From the NCBI RefSeq assembly GCF_014640295.1, contig NZ_BMGR01000006.1, forward strand, positions 237,689-301,688: a stretch of DNA of 64,000 nt, in the 5' to 3' direction. The stretch comes from Paenibacillus abyssi. GTDB taxonomy: Bacteria; Bacillota; Bacilli; Paenibacillales; Paenibacillaceae. The position numbers and the translations under genes are program-made. The notes below the pieces were generated by a model. That model was not told the DNA's origin. It saw nothing but the letters and a program-made list of their open reading frames with translations, and ran no database searches. Shown here piece after piece: positions 16,727 through 25,321 of the stretch (within the stretch, counting starts at the first letter, position 1; each line of letters begins with the position of its first letter).

Positions 16727-17830
16727 TTATATTCCAGCCAACACCTGATACCAGATCCCGCGTTGCGAGTACAGCTTCTCACGAACCTCATCCCAGCCTC
16801 CGAGGTACTCGATGTCGAACAGTCCTGCGGGCTGGGCAAAGCGGCTCTTCACTTCGTCTGCCACCGCTTCATTAACCGGCCGGAATCCATACTCGGCAAA
16901 TATCCGCTGAGCCTCGTCACCATGTAAAAATTCAACAAAAGCCTCAGCTACCGCTCTAGTGCCATGCTTATCCACGTTTTTATCGATAACCGCGGCTGGA
17001 TTTTCGATTAGGATTGTATGCTTGGGTATTACGATATCATACATAACGCCCTGGTTGATTCTGGCCAGCAATTCATTCTCATACGTAACGATGACATCGC
17101 CCACCCCATATTCGAAAGCAGCCATCGAGGCGCGTCCGCTCTTGTCCAGCGATTGTACATTCTGGTGAATTTGTTCCAGGAAGCTCTTTGCGAATTCCGG
17201 ATTCATAACCCCTTCGCGCTCCTCAGAGATCTTTAGGCCCGCACCGTAGATCGCGTTAATATCCCACTGCGCGCCGCCTGATGTCTTAGGATTCGGGTAT
17301 AATACCTTTACGCCCGGCTTGGTCAGATCTTCCCAATCTTTAATATGAAGCGGATTTCCCTCACGGGTCCCCATCACAACAATCGACCGGGTGACCATTC
17401 CTTCTCCTGCAGCGGCCTTCCAATCATGGGTGATAAAACCGGCCTTTTCGATTTTTTCGACATCACCTTCCATCGCAAGCAGCGTCACATCCGCTTCAAA
17501 CCCGCCGACGATGGCTCTGGCTTGCGTGCCGGAAGCTTCATACGATTCCTGGAACGTAACGGTCTGGCCCGTCTCGGCCTTCCATTGCGCCTGGAACATC
17601 GGCAGCAGCTCGGCAAACGCATCCCGAACAACGGAGTAAGCGCCAATAACGAGCGTAACATCGCCTTGCTGCTCCGTAATTGCGTCAGGCGGTGTATCGC
17701 TGCTGCTGCATCCAACAGCAAATAGGGCCACTAACAGCAAATACGTCAGGCACAGCAGAGCCCGGCCCTTGAGCCCTGCCTTGCGACCTTTGCGATCGGT
17801 GCGGTTGTTGATCTTCAAGGATGGTTCCAT
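16727..17830 (-). CDS. sbp: Sulfate ABC transporter substrate-binding lipoprotein
   Basis: A 367-residue periplasmic-type binding protein of the sulfate/thiosulfate (Sbp/CysP) family. The basic N-terminus precedes a hydrophobic segment and lipobox FAVGC with C41 as the lipidated cysteine. The mature domain has the family stretch YPNPKTSGGAQW. It captures sulfate outside the membrane and passes it to the CysT/CysW channel. It is the last gene of the operon, 35 bases after cysA, whereas it often comes first. No good ribosome binding site precedes the chosen ATG; a TTG 15 bases upstream is the alternative. Confidence 0.9.
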   Translation of the reverse strand: MEPSLKINNRTDRKGRKAGLKGRALLCLTYLLLVALFAVGCSSSDTPPDAITEQQGDVTLVIGAYSVVRDAFAELLPMFQAQWKAETGQTVTFQESYEASGTQARAIVGGFEADVTLLAMEGDVEKIEKAGFITHDWKAAAGEGMVTRSIVVMGTREGNPLHIKDWEDLTKPGVKVLYPNPKTSGGAQWDINAIYGAGLKISEEREGVMNPEFAKSFLEQIHQNVQSLDKSGRASMAAFEYGVGDVIVTYENELLARINQGVMYDIVIPKHTILIENPAAVIDKNVDKHGTRAVAEAFVEFLHGDEAQRIFAEYGFRPVNEAVADEVKSRFAQPAGLFDIEYLGGWDEVREKLYSQRGIWYQVLAGI

Positions 17831-17865
17831 GGCTGAACACAACACTTTCTCTAATAATATTCGGT

Positions 17866-18930
17866 CTAAATATGAATCGGCATCGGATCCTCTTTCAATT
17901 TGTTCTCCATGATCCAGCTGTCATTGTCATTAAACAGATAAGCCCGATGAACAAGTACGCTTACCTCATCACCCGGCTGCAGCACTTCCTTCTCCAGGGA
18001 ACGGTACGTAATCAATGTGGTATCGCCGACTGTGACCTCTACCATCCACTCGCTGCCGCGGAAGTGGATATGCTTCACGCGGCCCGGCTCGGTCGCCGAA
18101 GCGATGCGAAACTCACTGCGTTTGCCCACCTCGATATACTCCGGCCGGATCAATGCTTTCGTACCCGGCCACACCGATGCGTCCTCAAAGCCTTTGAGCT
18201 TCGAAACATCCTCCACAATTGTCGATTCGCCGATAAAGCTTGCCACGAATTGCGTTTGCGGATTTTTATAAATATCCCAAGGGCTTCCTTTTTGCTCCAA
18301 ACGCCCTTTATTAATGATCATGATCTCGTCCGCGACCTCGATTGCCTCATCCTGGTCATGCGTGACGAAGATGGATGTTATGCCAAGGCGTTCAATCATA
18401 TCCTTCAACCATGTGCGCAGCTCATGCCGGATTTTCGCGTCAATCGCGGCAAACGGCTCATCTAACAGCAGCAGCTGCGGCTCCGGCGCCAGCGCTCTTG
18501 CAAAGGCTACCCGCTGCCGCTGTCCGCCTGACAGCTGATGCGGGTAACGATGCTCAAATCCCTTAAGCCCCGTCAGCTCAACCAGCGACATGACACGCTC
18601 GCGGATTTGATCCTTCGATTGCTTCTTCACCTTTAAGCCAAATGCGATATTATCATATACGGTCATATGTTTGAACAGTGCATAGTTTTGAAAAACAAAG
18701 CCGATGCCGCGCTCCTGCGGCGGCAGCTCATTGACTTTCTTCCCATGGAACACGATGTCTCCCGAAGTCGGGGATTCCAACCCTGCCAGCATACGCAATA
18801 TCGACGTTTTACCGCCGCCGCTTGGGCCAAGCAAACCGATCAGTCTACCTTTTTCGATGGTAAAGCTGACGTCCCTGACAGCATGAAAATCACCGAAATG
18901 TTTATTCAAATTGCTTACTTCAATATGCAT
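17866..18930 (-). CDS. cysA: Sulfate ABC transporter ATP-binding protein CysA
   Basis: A 354-residue ATPase that powers sulfate import. Walker A GPSGGGKTS is at residues 35-43, signature LSGGQ at 133-137 and Walker B ending LLDEP near 155-159. A C-terminal TOBE-like regulatory domain covers about 240-340. The gene begins three bases after the cysW stop, so the two are translationally coupled. Length and architecture match CysA proteins. Confidence 0.93.
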   Translation of the reverse strand: MHIEVSNLNKHFGDFHAVRDVSFTIEKGRLIGLLGPSGGGKTSILRMLAGLESPTSGDIVFHGKKVNELPPQERGIGFVFQNYALFKHMTVYDNIAFGLKVKKQSKDQIRERVMSLVELTGLKGFEHRYPHQLSGGQRQRVAFARALAPEPQLLLLDEPFAAIDAKIRHELRTWLKDMIERLGITSIFVTHDQDEAIEVADEIMIINKGRLEQKGSPWDIYKNPQTQFVASFIGESTIVEDVSKLKGFEDASVWPGTKALIRPEYIEVGKRSEFRIASATEPGRVKHIHFRGSEWMVEVTVGDTTLITYRSLEKEVLQPGDEVSVLVHRAYLFNDNDSWIMENKLKEDPMPIHI

Positions 18931-18933
18931 GGC

Positions 18934-19728
18934 TCAATGCCCCTTTCGCTTTTTGGCCCATTCCATCAACAGCAGCAATCCGACCGACACGGCTGCCAGC
19001 ACAAGCGCCACACTGTTGGCCGCCAGCACGTTAAAGTTCTCGACATCCTGATAGACGAGCGTTGTTGCCGTCTGTGTCTTATTCATAATATTGCCCGAAA
19101 CGACAAGAACCGCTCCAAATTCCCCCATCGATCTGGCGACAGTTAACACGACACCGTAGATGACGCCCCAGCGAATCGAAGGCCAGGTCACTTTCCAGAA
19201 CGTATACCAGGAGTACGCGCCTAGCGTCGACGCCGCTTCCTCCTGCTGTGTTCCAATCTCTTGCAGCACAGGCATCACTTCACGAACCATCAAAGGAAAG
19301 GTTACGAACAAGGTTGCCAGAATCATCCCTGGAAGTGCGTATACGACCTTAAAGCCGATATCCTCAAAGAAAACGCCCATAATCGTATTCGGACCCAGGA
19401 TGAGCACGATCATCAAACCGCCGATAACCGGCGATACCGCAAACGGGAGATCCACCAAGCTGTTCAGCAGCTGCTTCAGCCGCTTCCCAAGCCACGTCGC
19501 ACGCACAAGATATAAGGCAAGCATAACGCCGAAAATCGTATTAAGCAGTGTAACGCTAACGACAATAATCGTAGTCATCCATAGCGCATGCAGGGATTGC
19601 GGGCGAGTCAGCGCCTCTACAAACCCCTCCCAGCCCTCCGCCCAGGAACCGGAAAATATACGGATGAGCGGTATAATAAGCAGTACGATAAAGACTAAAT
19701 AAGTAAGCGAAATCCACAGCTTTTTCAT
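18934..19728 (-). CDS. cysW: Sulfate ABC transporter permease CysW
   Basis: A 264-residue permease with six predicted membrane spans and the BPD_transp_1 coupling motif EEAASTLGAYSW near the middle, which docks onto CysA. The ATG overlaps the cysT stop codon by four bases (ATGA). Paired with CysT it forms the heterodimeric sulfate channel. Confidence 0.92.
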   Translation of the reverse strand: MKKLWISLTYLVFIVLLIIPLIRIFSGSWAEGWEGFVEALTRPQSLHALWMTTIIVVSVTLLNTIFGVMLALYLVRATWLGKRLKQLLNSLVDLPFAVSPVIGGLMIVLILGPNTIMGVFFEDIGFKVVYALPGMILATLFVTFPLMVREVMPVLQEIGTQQEEAASTLGAYSWYTFWKVTWPSIRWGVIYGVVLTVARSMGEFGAVLVVSGNIMNKTQTATTLVYQDVENFNVLAANSVALVLAAVSVGLLLLMEWAKKRKGH

Positions 19729-20540
19729 TTACCTGCCCTCCTTGACTGAATGACGTTAACCGTCCACAGAATCAAGAAGGAGAACGTAAGCAGCAGCACC
19801 GATACTGCGGCCGCTCCCTGCGGGTTACCGCTTTCTACCTCACCGAAAATGTACACCGAAGCGATCAGCGTTTTGCCTGGAATATTGCCGGCAACAAGCA
19901 CAACGGCTCCGAATTCGGCGAGCCCCCGTGAAAATGCCAGCATCGCGCCGCTTAATATACCCGGCAGGATCGTTGGAAAGATTACCTGAAAGAAGGTTTT
20001 GGCTTTGGAAGCGCCGAGTGTATAAGCAGCCTCCTCTTCCGATTGATCCATTTCCTCAAGCAGCGGCTGTACCGCGCGAATAACAAACGGAAAGGTTACA
20101 AACAGCATCGCGATCACAATAGCCGGCTCATGGAATACAATTTCAAAACCGAGCCTTTCGGACAATTCTCCAATCCAGCTATTGGGTCCGAGCAGCAGCA
20201 GGATCATAAGCCCGCCAACCGCTGTCGGCAGCGCAAACGGCAAATCAACCAGGCTGTTCAAAAACCGGCGGCCGAAGAAGCGGTAGCGAATTAATACCCA
20301 AGCAATCATCGTACCGATAAATACATTAATTAATGTGGCAATGACCGCTAAACGAATCGTAAGCAGCACGGCCTTCCAGGCGAGCGGATCGCTTACACTG
20401 TACCAGAAGGGTTCCCACCCTAACGAGAATGAGTGCGTGTATACACCGATGATCGGCAGTACAATCAAAACGACAAAATACAGCATAATGGTGCTCCGGA
20501 ATCCGAAACTCCACCAGCGGCTGCGAAACATCAAATTCAC
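19725..20540 (-). CDS. cysT: Sulfate ABC transporter permease CysT
   Basis: A 271-residue permease with six predicted membrane spans and the EAA-type loop EEEAAYTLGASKAKTF. It is the first gene of the cysT-cysW-cysA-sbp operon. The start is taken as GTG (complement of 20538-20540), because AGGGGG lies nine bases upstream; longer frames lack a ribosome binding site. A predicted promoter sits about 100 bases upstream with two GGAAT-containing motifs around it. Confidence 0.92.
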   Translation of the reverse strand: MNLMFRSRWWSFGFRSTIMLYFVVLIVLPIIGVYTHSFSLGWEPFWYSVSDPLAWKAVLLTIRLAVIATLINVFIGTMIAWVLIRYRFFGRRFLNSLVDLPFALPTAVGGLMILLLLGPNSWIGELSERLGFEIVFHEPAIVIAMLFVTFPFVIRAVQPLLEEMDQSEEEAAYTLGASKAKTFFQVIFPTILPGILSGAMLAFSRGLAEFGAVVLVAGNIPGKTLIASVYIFGEVESGNPQGAAAVSVLLLTFSFLILWTVNVIQSRRAGK

Positions 20541-20609
20541 CGTGTCAAACCCCCTAGACCTTCGGCATGTCCGATCAACCTGCTTTAGATTATAATTTCG
20601 TAGTTCGTA

Positions 20610-20701
20610 CAATTCCTATTAATTTACTTGGTATTATTACTTTAGCAGAATCTAACCCTTTCAGTCAATCCTCAAAATAAGAAAAAATAATGATTCCTAT
20701 A
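20610..20701 (-). promoter_or_regulatory. Predicted promoter of the sulfate operon with two ATAGGAAT motifs
   Basis: On the minus strand TTGACT (20663-20668) and TAAAGT (20639-20644) are 18 bases apart. AATAGGAATT (20611-20620) lies just after the expected transcription start, and TATAGGAAT (20693-20701) lies upstream of the -35 box. The GGAATT core recalls operators of CymR, the cysteine-metabolism repressor of Firmicutes. The promoter is read directly; the regulator is an inference. Confidence 0.45.
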
Positions 20702-20763
20702 TAACTCCTTAATATATATGCAAAAAGGGCTCCCGCTGACTTTCATCCGGTGTAATTCGTTCT

Positions 20764-20800
20764 GAAAAAAGCAAAAACCCGGCAAACAGTGCCAGGTTTT
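20764..20800 (-). terminator. Intrinsic terminator of the DUF4383 gene
   Basis: On the minus strand AAAACCTGGC and GCCGGGTTTT pair around a seven-base loop, followed by TGCTTTTTTC. It lies 24 bases after the stop at 20824. Confidence 0.8.
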
Positions 20801-20823
20801 AAAGCTTAAATATGATCGTCGTT

Positions 20824-21192
20824 TCACATTCTCGACGAACGGGTCTGCGGCGAGGCTTCTGCCACAACATAGCCTAAATACAGCGCAATGGCTCCAACAA
20901 CAAAATGCAGGATATTCTCGGCAAGCGCGACATGCATCAGTCCGAAAAGGTCTTTAATGAAAAAGCCCAAAACCGCCATGGCCATAAACACGATTCCCAA
21001 CGCTTGCGCAAAACGGTAGGCATACCCTTCATGCGAGGCTGCAAAAATTCCGAGCACACCAACAACCAAATGGATGATGTTGTGCGTTGTGTCGACATGA
21101 AAGATTCCAAACAGATGGTTATAAAAGAAGCCAAGCACACCGATAAGCAGAAATACGATACCGACCAAAGCCGCAAACCGTCTTGCCGCCAT
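20824..21192 (-). CDS. DUF4383 domain-containing membrane protein
   Basis: A 122-residue membrane protein with four predicted spans arranged as two similar halves. Each half has a hydrophobic GIVF-type segment followed by NHLFGIFHV or KDLFGLMHV and a histidine-containing helix (NIIHLVVG, NILHFVVG). This internal duplication is typical of DUF4383. The function is unknown. The ATG at 21192 follows GGAGGAAT; the upstream extension in the open frame is not conserved and lacks a start signal. Confidence 0.8.
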   Translation of the reverse strand: MAARRFAALVGIVFLLIGVLGFFYNHLFGIFHVDTTHNIIHLVVGVLGIFAASHEGYAYRFAQALGIVFMAMAVLGFFIKDLFGLMHVALAENILHFVVGAIALYLGYVVAEASPQTRSSRM

Positions 21193-21278
21193 AGCGATTC
21201 CTCCCTGTTGGTCTGAAGTCGGGGGGCAGATGGCCGCCTCCCTATACAGAACCCTATGCATGTACAGGGGGAAAAATG

Positions 21279-21911
21279 CTATTCGCCTTCAATGAAATAC
21301 AGCGTATCTCCAAGCATGATCTCAGCCTGGCCTTGCGTGAGGTCGGTTATCCATTCTACAAATAACGCCGCCTCAGGCTCCTCCGGCAAACAGGTAATCG
21401 TCACACGATCGGTAAACGCCGTATCGCCGATGCGGAGACCGCGCTGGTGAAACTCGTTCTCGAGCTTGCCGTACCACGTATAATCCACATCGACCAACAC
21501 CTCGCGGTGCAGCACCTTTATGATCGGATCCGCCGCTTCGATAGCGGCGACTGCTCCGTCCGTATAGGCCCGGATCAGTCCGCCCGCTCCCAGCATGATG
21601 CCTCCAAAGTAGCGGGTGACGACGATCGCCACATTTTTGAGGTGCTGGTTCTTCATCACTTCAAGAATCGGTTTGCCGGCTGTGCCGCTCGGTTCGCCGT
21701 CATCGGACTGCTTCTGAATCTCATCGCGCTCACCCAGTATATAAGCCGAGCAGTTATGTGTAGCGTTCCAATGCAGCTTCTTGATTTCTTCGATAAAGGC
21801 AACGGCTTCTTCCTCTGACTGAACCGGCTTGCCATGGCCGATGAAACGCGATTTCTTAATGACAATTTCCTTATTCCCTTGTTCTCTTACTGTTTTATAA
21901 CGTTCCAGCAT
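21279..21911 (-). CDS. YigZ/IMPACT family protein
   Basis: A 210-residue protein of the YigZ (IMPACT, UPF0029) family. The N-terminal domain carries the signature GEPSGTAGKPILEV (about residues 75-88) and VVTRYFGGIMLGAGG (about 98-112). A smaller ferredoxin-like C-terminal domain follows. Eukaryotic IMPACT regulates GCN2; bacterial members have no settled role, possibly linked to translation or proteolysis. AAGGAG nine bases upstream supports the ATG at 21911. Confidence 0.85.
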   Translation of the reverse strand: MLERYKTVREQGNKEIVIKKSRFIGHGKPVQSEEEAVAFIEEIKKLHWNATHNCSAYILGERDEIQKQSDDGEPSGTAGKPILEVMKNQHLKNVAIVVTRYFGGIMLGAGGLIRAYTDGAVAAIEAADPIIKVLHREVLVDVDYTWYGKLENEFHQRGLRIGDTAFTDRVTITCLPEEPEAALFVEWITDLTQGQAEIMLGDTLYFIEGE

Positions 21912-21935
21912 CACACCCGGCTCCTTGCCGCCGTG

Positions 21936-23285
21936 TTATAACCGGGCTTCCAGCTCAGCCTTTTCCTTCTCGTAGCCTGGCTTGCCCAGCAGCGCGAACA
22001 TGTTTTTCTTATACGCTTCAACGCCCGGTTGATCGAACGGATTCACACCCAGCAGATATCCGCTGATGCCGCATGCTTTTTCAAAGAAGTAGACCAAATA
22101 TCCGAAGGTATAAGGGGTCATGTCGGCGATGTTAACGACAAGGTTAGGCACATTGCCGTCGGTATGCGCGAGCAGTGTACCCTCAAATGCTTTTTTGTTG
22201 ACGAAATCCATGGTTTTGCCTGTAAGGAAATTAAGCCCGTCCAGATCATCGGCATCATGGCCAATCGTCAGGTGCTCGGACACTTCTTTCACTTGAATAA
22301 CCGTTTCAAACAGGTTGCGCGTTCCCTCTTGGATGAATTGGCCCATCGAGTGAAGATCGGTGGAGAAGTCAACGGAAGCCGGATAGATGCCTTTGTTATC
22401 TTTTCCCTCGCTCTCCCCGTACAGCTGCTTCCACCATTCGGAAACAAAGTGCAGCGCCGGCTCATAATTCACGAGGATTTCGGTTTGTTTGCCTTTACGG
22501 TACAACGCGTTACGAACTGCGGCATATTGGTAGCTCTCGTTCTCCGCCAGATTCGGGTTGCTGTACTCCTTCGACGCATCAGCCGCGCCCTGCATGATCG
22601 CATCGATATCCACGCCTGCAGCTGCAATCGGCAGCAAGCCGACAGCTGTCAGCACGGAATAACGTCCGCCTACATCGTCAGGGATAATGAAGGACTCATA
22701 GCCTTCTTCGGTCGCCAGCGTTTTCAGCGCGCCCTTCGATTTATCCGTTGTTGCATAGATCCGTTTGCGTGCTTCTTCCTTGCCGTACTTCTTCTCCAGA
22801 GCTTCACGGAAAATGCGGAAGGCGATCGCAGGCTCTGTCGTCGTACCCGATTTGGAAATGACGTTGATCGACCAGTTTTTGCCTTCGAGCATTTGAAGCA
22901 GATGCGTCACGTAAGTGGAGCTGATGTTGTTGCCCGCAAAGAAAATTTGCGGTGTTTTGCGCTGGCCTTCAGGCAGCGCGTTATAGAAGGAGTGCGTCAG
23001 CATCTCAATGGCAGCGCGCGCGCCCAGGTATGATCCGCCAATACCGATTACGATCAGTACCTCGGAGTCGGATTTAATTTTTTCAGCAGCTTGCTTGATA
23101 CGTGCAAACTCTTCCTTATCATAGTTCGTCGGCAGATCGATCCAGCCCAAAAAGTCCGAACCGGCACCTGTCCCGTTATGTAATTGTTCATGCGCCAGAC
23201 GAACCGCGCCTGCCAGATAATCGACTTCGTGTTGCCCTACAAACGACAACGCTTTACTGTAATCAAACGATACGGCTTTACTCAT
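21936..23285 (-). CDS. pgi: Glucose-6-phosphate isomerase
   Basis: A 449-residue phosphoglucose isomerase of the Bacillus type, interconverting glucose 6-phosphate and fructose 6-phosphate in the cytoplasm. Both SIS domains are seen, with [15 protein letters not shown] near residue 75 and [14 protein letters not shown] near 145. [12 protein letters not shown] at the start and GGAGGTTG upstream fix the ATG at 23285. It is 21 bases upstream of the YigZ gene on the same strand, so the two may be co-transcribed. Confidence 0.95.
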   Translation of the reverse strand: MSKAVSFDYSKALSFVGQHEVDYLAGAVRLAHEQLHNGTGAGSDFLGWIDLPTNYDKEEFARIKQAAEKIKSDSEVLIVIGIGGSYLGARAAIEMLTHSFYNALPEGQRKTPQIFFAGNNISSTYVTHLLQMLEGKNWSINVISKSGTTTEPAIAFRIFREALEKKYGKEEARKRIYATTDKSKGALKTLATEEGYESFIIPDDVGGRYSVLTAVGLLPIAAAGVDIDAIMQGAADASKEYSNPNLAENESYQYAAVRNALYRKGKQTEILVNYEPALHFVSEWWKQLYGESEGKDNKGIYPASVDFSTDLHSMGQFIQEGTRNLFETVIQVKEVSEHLTIGHDADDLDGLNFLTGKTMDFVNKKAFEGTLLAHTDGNVPNLVVNIADMTPYTFGYLVYFFEKACGISGYLLGVNPFDQPGVEAYKKNMFALLGKPGYEKEKAELEARL

Positions 23286-23586
23286 GAAACCAACAACCTC
23301 CCTGATTTTCGATTGAGGATGGCGTATAAGGCACAACCTTCACTCATTGACACTAGGATTAGAATAATAGATTTCCTAATCAAACACAAGGAATGCCCTC
23401 TGTTGCTGGAACAATCCTTTCCAGACACTCCTCTGCTTACATTACATCTTCCCTTTTTCAGGAAAACCATGCATCGCGCAGTAAATAAGTTGCCGTGTTT
23501 GGAATCTTCCGTTTATGGTAGAATATAGGCACGTGTTGAATGAAGCTGCTTCACTAACTATGCCTTTACGGGAGGATTGGATCAAC

Positions 23587-24882
23587 ATGACAACGATTGG
23601 ATTTATCGGCCTTGGTACCATGGGTGCGCCCATGGCGGCAAACTTACTTCGCAAAGGATATGCAGTGACCGTTTACAACCGCACGCCGGGCAAGACAGAA
23701 GAGCTGGTCAAGATGGGTGCCGATCTATCCGACTCCCCGATGGACGCTGCGAGAAACTCTGATATCATCATTACAATGATCAGCAACGATCAAGCGATTC
23801 GAGAAGTATATTACGGGACAAACGGCATCTTTCAAGGCCTTAAACCCGGACAGGCCATCATTGATTGCAGTACGATATCTCCCGATCTGGCAAGACATCT
23901 GGCGCTCGAAAGCGAGGCTAAATCGGTTCAATTTCTTGATGCCCCGGTCACGGGCAGCAAACCTGCTGCTGAAGACGGCACGCTCGTGTTCATGGTTGGA
24001 GGCAGCCTTGAAGCGGTCAAAGAGCATGAAGAATTGCTGCTGGCGATGGGACGCAAGGTGCTGCATATGGGCGGGAACGGCAGCGGTTCGATCGCCAAGC
24101 TTGCCCACAACACAGTTGTTGGCATTAATGCGGTCGGCCTGATCGAAGGCATGGCAATCGCCGCACGCGGCGGGATCGATGCCTCATCATTTCTGGAACT
24201 TGTGCAGTCCGGAGGGGCAGCCAGCAAGCAAGCCGATCTGAAGGGCCGGAAAATCATAGAGCACGAATTCAGCAACCAATTCTCACTTGCGTTGATGCTT
24301 AAAGATTTACGCCTGTCGTCCGTACTGACGGATAACATGAACGTGCCTACGCCAATGCTGGAGGCGGCGAAAAGCCAGTTCCAGATCGGAGATGCCATGG
24401 GCTACGGCAACTTGGATCTGTCAGCGCTCGCTTTATGTTATGAGCGTTGGATTGGCAGGCCGATTGCAGAGGCTTACCAAGGCGGCGCGGATGCGGCGGC
24501 GGCTGAGCGGACTAGCGAGTCCGCGAACACGCCGCCAATCGGTGCCGAGCGCAGGCGGAGCGCACGGCTGGCAATGGAGATACCACTGATGCTGTCCGTT
24601 TATCAGTGGGAGCAAGCCGGCTCCTTCTCCGGCCAGACGATCGAAGGGAAGCTGCTGGATCTATCCGATAGCGGATTGCAGATCTCATCTTCGATCCGGC
24701 TTGAGAAAGACATGTTTGTCGTCATTCACTTCCTGCAGGAGGCCGGCCTGCCGCCAATTACAGCGCGGATCATCCGTATCGAGCAGCAGGATGATATCTT
24801 CCACTACGGCTGCATGCTTACAGGTCTGTCTCCGTATCAGCGTCTGCAGCTTGAACAGTATATACACAGCAAGTTAGATTAA
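23587..24882 (+). CDS. 3-hydroxyisobutyrate dehydrogenase-like protein fused to a C-terminal PilZ domain
   Basis: A 431-residue two-domain protein. Residues 1 to about 292 form a beta-hydroxyacid dehydrogenase: NAD(P) motif GFIGLGTMGAPMA at 5-17, substrate motif DAPVTGSKPAAEDGTL at 118-133 and catalytic K171 in SIAKLAHN. A linker rich in Ala, Ser and Pro (about 298-320) leads to a PilZ domain (about 322-431) that keeps both c-di-GMP elements, RxxxR at 323-327 and DLSDSG at 358-363. The fusion is in frame with no stop, so it looks real. It may be an enzyme, or an enzyme fold used as an effector, controlled by c-di-GMP. The start follows GGGAGGATTGG. Confidence 0.85.
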   Translation: MTTIGFIGLGTMGAPMAANLLRKGYAVTVYNRTPGKTEELVKMGADLSDSPMDAARNSDIIITMISNDQAIREVYYGTNGIFQGLKPGQAIIDCSTISPDLARHLALESEAKSVQFLDAPVTGSKPAAEDGTLVFMVGGSLEAVKEHEELLLAMGRKVLHMGGNGSGSIAKLAHNTVVGINAVGLIEGMAIAARGGIDASSFLELVQSGGAASKQADLKGRKIIEHEFSNQFSLALMLKDLRLSSVLTDNMNVPTPMLEAAKSQFQIGDAMGYGNLDLSALALCYERWIGRPIAEAYQGGADAAAAERTSESANTPPIGAERRRSARLAMEIPLMLSVYQWEQAGSFSGQTIEGKLLDLSDSGLQISSSIRLEKDMFVVIHFLQEAGLPPITARIIRIEQQDDIFHYGCMLTGLSPYQRLQLEQYIHSKLD

Positions 24883-24897
24883 TTCGCAATACAAAAG

Positions 24898-24938
24898 GCC
24901 GTCCCCAGCAGCTTCATGCTGTATAAGGACGGCTTTTT
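24898..24938 (+). terminator. Intrinsic terminator of the dehydrogenase-PilZ gene
   Basis: GCCGTCC (24898-24904) pairs with GGACGGC (24927-24933), with an inner CAGC/GCTG stem, followed by TTTTTC on the plus strand. Confidence 0.85.
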
Positions 24939-24961
24939 CATGTTATCTGTAATACCTGGTA

Positions 24962-25279
24962 TTACTCACTGATGTAAGAGCAGCAGTAGTCGGTTGTTAC
25001 CGATACTTGCAGCTTGAACTTGGTGTTGGCCGGAACGATAAATTCGCCTTCGCCTTGGATGTGAAGCCACTCGGTCTCACCCGGCAGCAGAACTTTCAGA
25101 TCGCCGGCAACAATTTCCATGATTTCCTTTACATCCGTGCCAAATTCATATTCGCCCGGAAGCATGATACCGAGCGTTTTTTTCGTGCCGTCTGCAAATA
25201 ATACCGTGCGGCTGGTTACTTTACCGTCAAAATAGACATTCGCTTTCTTGACGATCGATACATTGTCGAATTGGGACAT
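24962..25279 (-). CDS. ppnP: Pyrimidine/purine nucleoside phosphorylase PpnP
   Basis: A 105-residue single-domain cupin of the DUF1255/PpnP family. E. coli PpnP phosphorolyses several nucleosides to base and (deoxy)ribose 1-phosphate. Characteristic segments are [20 protein letters not shown] in the first half and [11 protein letters not shown] near the end. It starts 42 bases after tkt on the same strand. Nucleoside breakdown would feed pentose phosphate into the same pathway as transketolase. Confidence 0.88.
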   Translation of the reverse strand: MSQFDNVSIVKKANVYFDGKVTSRTVLFADGTKKTLGIMLPGEYEFGTDVKEIMEIVAGDLKVLLPGETEWLHIQGEGEFIVPANTKFKLQVSVTTDYCCSYISE

Positions 25280-25321
25280 GATTCCTGCAATCTCCTTTAA
25301 CTATACAATAGCCGCTTCGAA

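Noticed and set aside
20613..20823. S-box (SAM) riboswitch upstream of the sulfate operon
   Set aside because: The leader is about 90 nt after the predicted start and lacks the conserved S-box core and a terminator hairpin before cysT.
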